Positions 60,246 to 64,000 of a DNA stretch of 64,000 bases are shown here, in pieces. The notes below the pieces were generated by a model. The model searched no databases. It was not told where the DNA came from and saw only the letters and a program-made list of their open reading frames with translations. Origin of the DNA: Sordaria brevicollis (Eukaryota > Ascomycota > Sordariomycetes > Sordariales > Sordariaceae); assembly GCA_033439795.1 (NCBI GenBank), contig JAUTDP010000004.1:3038001-3102000 (forward strand). Reading direction: 5' to 3'. The first letter of the stretch is position 1; each line of letters begins with the position of its first letter. Made by a program: the position numbers and the translations under genes.

Positions 60246-63200
60246 ATATTAGAGCTATTAATTATATTATTATTAATATTTTCGATAAATTTTATAAACT
60301 TTTAATTAGGCTTTATCGAAGGACTGGTATTTTTAGTTTATAAATTTAAATATTTATAATCTCTAAAATTAAAAATATTACCGATTTTACCGAAGAATAA
60401 ATTAATTCCTTTTTTAATACGGTTATTATTATTATTAGAGAATTAAAGAGGTTTAGAACGGAGGAAGCTATACCCGGTTATATTATAACGCCCCCCTTTA
60501 TTTAATTTTCTAACGCTAAAATTAATAGATTTATATTTAAATAATTTAACTAAATTTTTAAAGATAAAAGCCGTACTAGTAAAATAATACTTATAATAAT
60601 AATAACGCTTTCGATAAAGATAATAGTTAAGAAGGCGCCCGTAATTAAAAAGGACGGAGGCGCTAATTAACCGATCCTTTAGGATATTATTTCTAAATTC
60701 CGAAAATAATACCCTATAGCCGCTAAATTTATAAACGTTAAAGTTACTATTATTATTAAAAATATTATTCGGAATAATTTAATTATTATTAAAATTATTT
60801 ATAATTAAATTAAATAACTTTTTAGTATATTTTATACGAAGGATAGGGTTCTTAAAATCTAATTTAAATATTATAATAATATTACCCTTAATAATAATTC
60901 TAAAACTAACCGTTTTATTCCTATTTAATAAAAAGTCTAAACGTATTTTATTATAATTATTAATCCGGCCTATAATCCTTTTATTAATTTTATAAAAGCT
61001 TCTTCTAAGGATGAATTCTTCTCTTTATTTAATTAATAAAATATTACCGATTAACGGAAGGCTAAATCTCCTTTTACCCGAATTTTATTAACCTATAATA
61101 TTTTAACCCTAATAATTAATTAAATAAAATAGATCGATAAATCCTCTTTTATTAGGAACGAAATTACGTATTTAATATTATTATTAATCCTTTACGTCTC
61201 TATTAATATAAAAGGAAATAAGAAAATATTTACTCTATTAAATAATAGTGTTAAATATAATATTATTAATAAGGCGTTAATTAATAACCTTAAATTATAG
61301 AATATTTTTACCTAAATTATTAATATTAATAATAATAATAGGAAGAAGGATTTCCTTAAAAAAAACTATAAAAAGGTATATTTATTTAATAAAGGAAAGG
61401 AAATCTATTTCTTCGTTATTAAATAACCTTTACCTAATTATAATATTATCCTAGGCCTACCGTTCTTTTATAATATAAACGTTTATTTAATTTACGAGGA
61501 TAATAAGGCTTTCGTTATTATAACGATTAAAGGGGTAATAATCCGCGCTGCGCTAATTAGGATTTATAATTTAGCAAAAAAGGTTTTTAAAAGCGGGCAA
61601 AGGATTTAATTCCTTTATAATTACGATAATAATAATAGAAAGAGAAGTGGTAATAAAGAAAGAGAGGGAAAAGAAGAAAGAACGGCGGAAGTAAATAAAG
61701 GAGGAGGAAAAATAAGTATTAAAATAATTAGAGGAGGATAATAAACGGATCGCCCCTATATTAAATTTTGCGGTTAAATAGGTTTTAGAGTTATTATAGT
61801 AGGAAAAAAATAGTTTAGAGGAATTGGAGGATATATAGAAAGGTATAAATAATTTAATACGGATTTTTAAATAATTTTTATAATAGATGCAAAAGGGGGT
61901 AGTTACATTAATTTAAAAATTTAATTTAGAAGGGAAATTTTTATTAGAGGAAGAGTTTAATTTTAAAAGAAGATTAAAAGTAATATTTTAAATATATATT
62001 ATATATAAATAAATAATTTAAAAGGTTAATCTGGTCGATAATATAATTTTTAATAATTTTAAATTTAAAAGGGATCCTAATTAAAAAATAAAACGATTAA
62101 AAATAATTAAAGAGTAAATTATTACTTTATTTAAAAATTTTAATTTTAAATAGGATTAATACGTTATTTTATACTTTATAGAATTAATTAGAGGGTTTCG
62201 CCTTATTAAAAAACGTTTTTAAATTATTTTAAAAACGGTTTAGGATATTTTAAATAAAACCGAAATCGAATTATTTATTTATATTTTTTATAATAAGGAG
62301 TAAATTCTTATATAGGACTTTAGCGAATGTAGAAGATTTAATTTAAATATTATTCCCTTTTAGTAAATCCGTATTATATTTTATTTTGCTTAATAAATAA
62401 AATTTATTCTAATATTTAAAGCCCTTTATAATTAGGTATACGATTTATTAAAGGATAAAATACGGAAGGGGATTTTTAAAGAAAATTATACTATTTACCG
62501 AAATAATTGGTTTTTAATTATTAAAAAGAATAGCGGCCTACGTTTTATTAATAACGTTTAGTAAATTAATAGGGTAATTTTAAAAAATATTAACCTATTT
62601 TTAAATTATAAAGAATTTAGCGAAATATTTAAAAGGTATAAAATATTATCTTTATTCGACTTTTTTTCTAATTACAATTAAATTTCCCTCGATAAAATTA
62701 ACCGCGATTTTATTACTTTTTTAATACTTTTAGGCCTTTTTAGGATAATTATTCTATTTTAAGGAGGTATTAATTCGGTTATTTAATTTATAAGGGCGAT
62801 AATTAAAATATTTTACGATTTAATTTTTAATATTTATTAATTATATTTTAATAATATTTATATTAAAGGGTTTCGGATAATTTATAATAAAGAGTAAATC
62901 GGTTCGAAGGGAATTAAGAAGTATATTTTAGAGTATTTTATAAATATCGATAAAGTTTTAATTAATATTAAATTTACCAAAAGTATTATTATAATAATTA
63001 AATTATAATAGTATTAGAAGGAAGTAATTTTTATTAAATATTTTTATATATTTAATAGAAGGGTTCTAATTAAGGAGAAAATCCAAAAGATTAACGAATA
63101 AATTTATTATAAAAAGACTTTTAGGAAAAAGGGAAGCGGTATTTAAAAAGTCCGTTCCTTTTTAAGAATTGTAAGCTATTATTAAATATAGATCCGCGGA

Positions 63201-64000
63201 TTTAATATTATTACGATCCTTTTTTATATTTTAATAAAGAAGGGAATTATATTTAAATAAATTGAAAATAAATAATTCGTAATAGAATACTTTTAATATT
63301 TAATTACTACGGCTCTAATCCTTACGACCTTTATTTATAATAATAAACGCTATAGAATTATTATTTTAATAGTCGATATTTTTTTTAAAGGTTAGGGAGG
63401 TATTTTAGAATAAATTGGCCCCGATAATACAAAATATCCGTATAAATTTAAAAGTAGAATTTGGTTAAAGGTTGAAAAATATTATAATATTATTAAAAGG
63501 GAATTTCGGGAGCTTCTTTATACCCTAAAGCGTTTATAAAAATACTTCTTTAAAATATATTTCGTTATTAAAACCGACGTTATAATCCTTATATATTAAT
63601 TTAATAATATTATTAACGATATTTTAAGGGCCTTATTAATATATTAAATTATTTAAATTAAAGTTTTAATTTTGAAATTAAATATATTCTTAATTTAAAG
63701 AATTCTATAATTAATAAATTATTTTACAAACCCTTTAGACTTTTTAATTTATATAAAGAAGAATATAAAAAGAATATTAATAATTTCGTAAACGTATAAA
63801 TTTATACTACTTTTACGGAATTATTTAAATTAATTTTATATAGTAATTAATCGTAATAATCGGAAAAAATCGCTAAATTCCTTTTAATTATAGAAATCCT
63901 TACCTATTTAAAAAATATAATTTTAAAACGCTAATTCCATAATAACGCGTTAAAATATATAATTTAAAATAGCGTTCTTTAATTACAGCCTATTAATTCT

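Larger units (their letters stand above)
39996..64000. repeat. RIP-saturated AT-rich block (about 24 kb, runs past the window end)
   Basis: From about 40.0 kb CA and TG become very rare while TA is everywhere. CG remains common, so this is not simple low-GC drift. All reading frames are riddled with TAA and TAG, the products of CAA, CAG, CGA-neighbour and TGG changes expected from C-to-T mutation at CpA on either strand. Such DNA is the product of repeat-induced point mutation, a pre-meiotic fungal defence against duplicated DNA, and normally becomes H3K9-methylated heterochromatin. Recognisable transposon relics inside are listed separately. A few short islands (50.05-50.26, about 58.0-58.3 and 59.83-60.24 kb) keep more CA/TG. 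Confidence 0.93.
59341..64000 (+). mobile_element. RIP-mutated Ty3/gypsy retrotransposon (cut by window end)
   Basis: A plus-strand element. The part 59341-59510 is GC-richer, holds several short hairpins (for example CGCGGATAGATCCGCG near 59412) and ends at a TATTGGCGCTATAG string that resembles an LTR/primer-binding junction. An aspartic-protease tail reads NIILGLPFFYN at 61442-61474. RT begins near 62.5 kb with WFLIIKKNSGLRFI, continues with LFDFFSNYN near 62.66 kb, and has the catalytic box YFNN at 62844-62855, one RIP step per residue from YFDD. RNase H reads ILIVDIFFKG near 63.36-63.40 kb and YFFKIYFVIKTD near 63.55 kb. The integrase would lie beyond the window. A 405-bp element is inserted in its 5' part. 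Confidence 0.8.

Noticed and set aside
39996..64000. Centromere or mitochondrial insertion as the reason for the AT-rich block
   Set aside because: Recognisable LINE and gypsy coding relics with CpA-specific decay explain it as RIP-mutated transposons. A centromeric location cannot be excluded but nothing here shows it.
1..64000. CRISPR arrays, bacterial operons, rRNA genes
   Set aside because: None seen. Introns and fungal proteins make prokaryotic features irrelevant, and no rRNA stretch was recognised.

Overview
The window is a piece of a filamentous ascomycete chromosome, most likely a Sordariomycete. The grounds are short GT..AG introns with CTAAC-type branch sites, pyrimidine-rich leaders, typically fungal proteins (Sec5, CLASP/Stu1, a Zn2Cys6 regulator, a Rog1-like DUF676 lipase), and a long AT-rich block carrying the mark of repeat-induced point mutation (RIP). 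I cannot name the species from sequence alone.

Region 1 (1 to about 39.9 kb) is ordinary, gene-sparse euchromatin. It holds the last 40 codons of an unknown gene (2-124, +); SEC5 exocyst subunit (807-4243, -, 3 exons, 1094 aa); mitochondrial NAD-isocitrate dehydrogenase subunit 2 (5432-7012, +, 5 exons, 379 aa); a 75-aa protein of unknown function (10617-10916, +, 2 exons); a 424-aa single-pass membrane protein of unknown function (15564-16838, +); a basic-secretory-protein-family metallopeptidase without a signal peptide (17298-18373, -, 2 exons, 286 aa); STU1/CLASP (19337-22792, +, 1151 aa); a Zn2Cys6 transcription factor (23911-26267, -, 3 exons, 736 aa); a Rog1-like DUF676 serine esterase (28392-32051, +, 1219 aa); and methylenetetrahydrofolate reductase MET13 (35281-37179, +, 2 exons, 613 aa). 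All multi-exon models were joined by eye, and their exon lengths sum to whole codons. The genes serve unrelated housekeeping jobs (exocytosis, TCA cycle, microtubule plus ends, lipid hydrolysis, folate and methionine metabolism). There is no operon-like or biosynthetic cluster logic. Two pairs share divergent promoters with known partners on both sides: SEC5/IDH2 and the peptidase/STU1.

Region 2 (about 40.0 kb to the window end) changes abruptly. CpA and TpG almost vanish, TpA dominates and CpG survives, and every long frame is full of TAA/TAG stops. This is the signature of RIP carried close to saturation. Through the mutations I can still read a Tad1-like LINE (about 52.6-57.8 kb), a Ty3/gypsy element cut by the window end (about 59.3-64.0 kb; protease, RT and RNase H motifs visible), and an LTR-element gag with an intact-spacing CCHC relic at 52459-52500. 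About 40-50 kb and 57.8-59.3 kb are RIP-mutated DNA whose family I could not settle.

The most interesting object is a 405-bp element at 59833-60237 with 43-bp terminal inverted repeats and a perfect 8-bp target duplication. It sits inside the mutated gypsy relic and is itself not RIP-mutated. A second small foldback element with possible TA duplications (39438-39527) lies just outside the RIP border, and a 27-base near-perfect GC-rich palindrome lies at 32976-33002.
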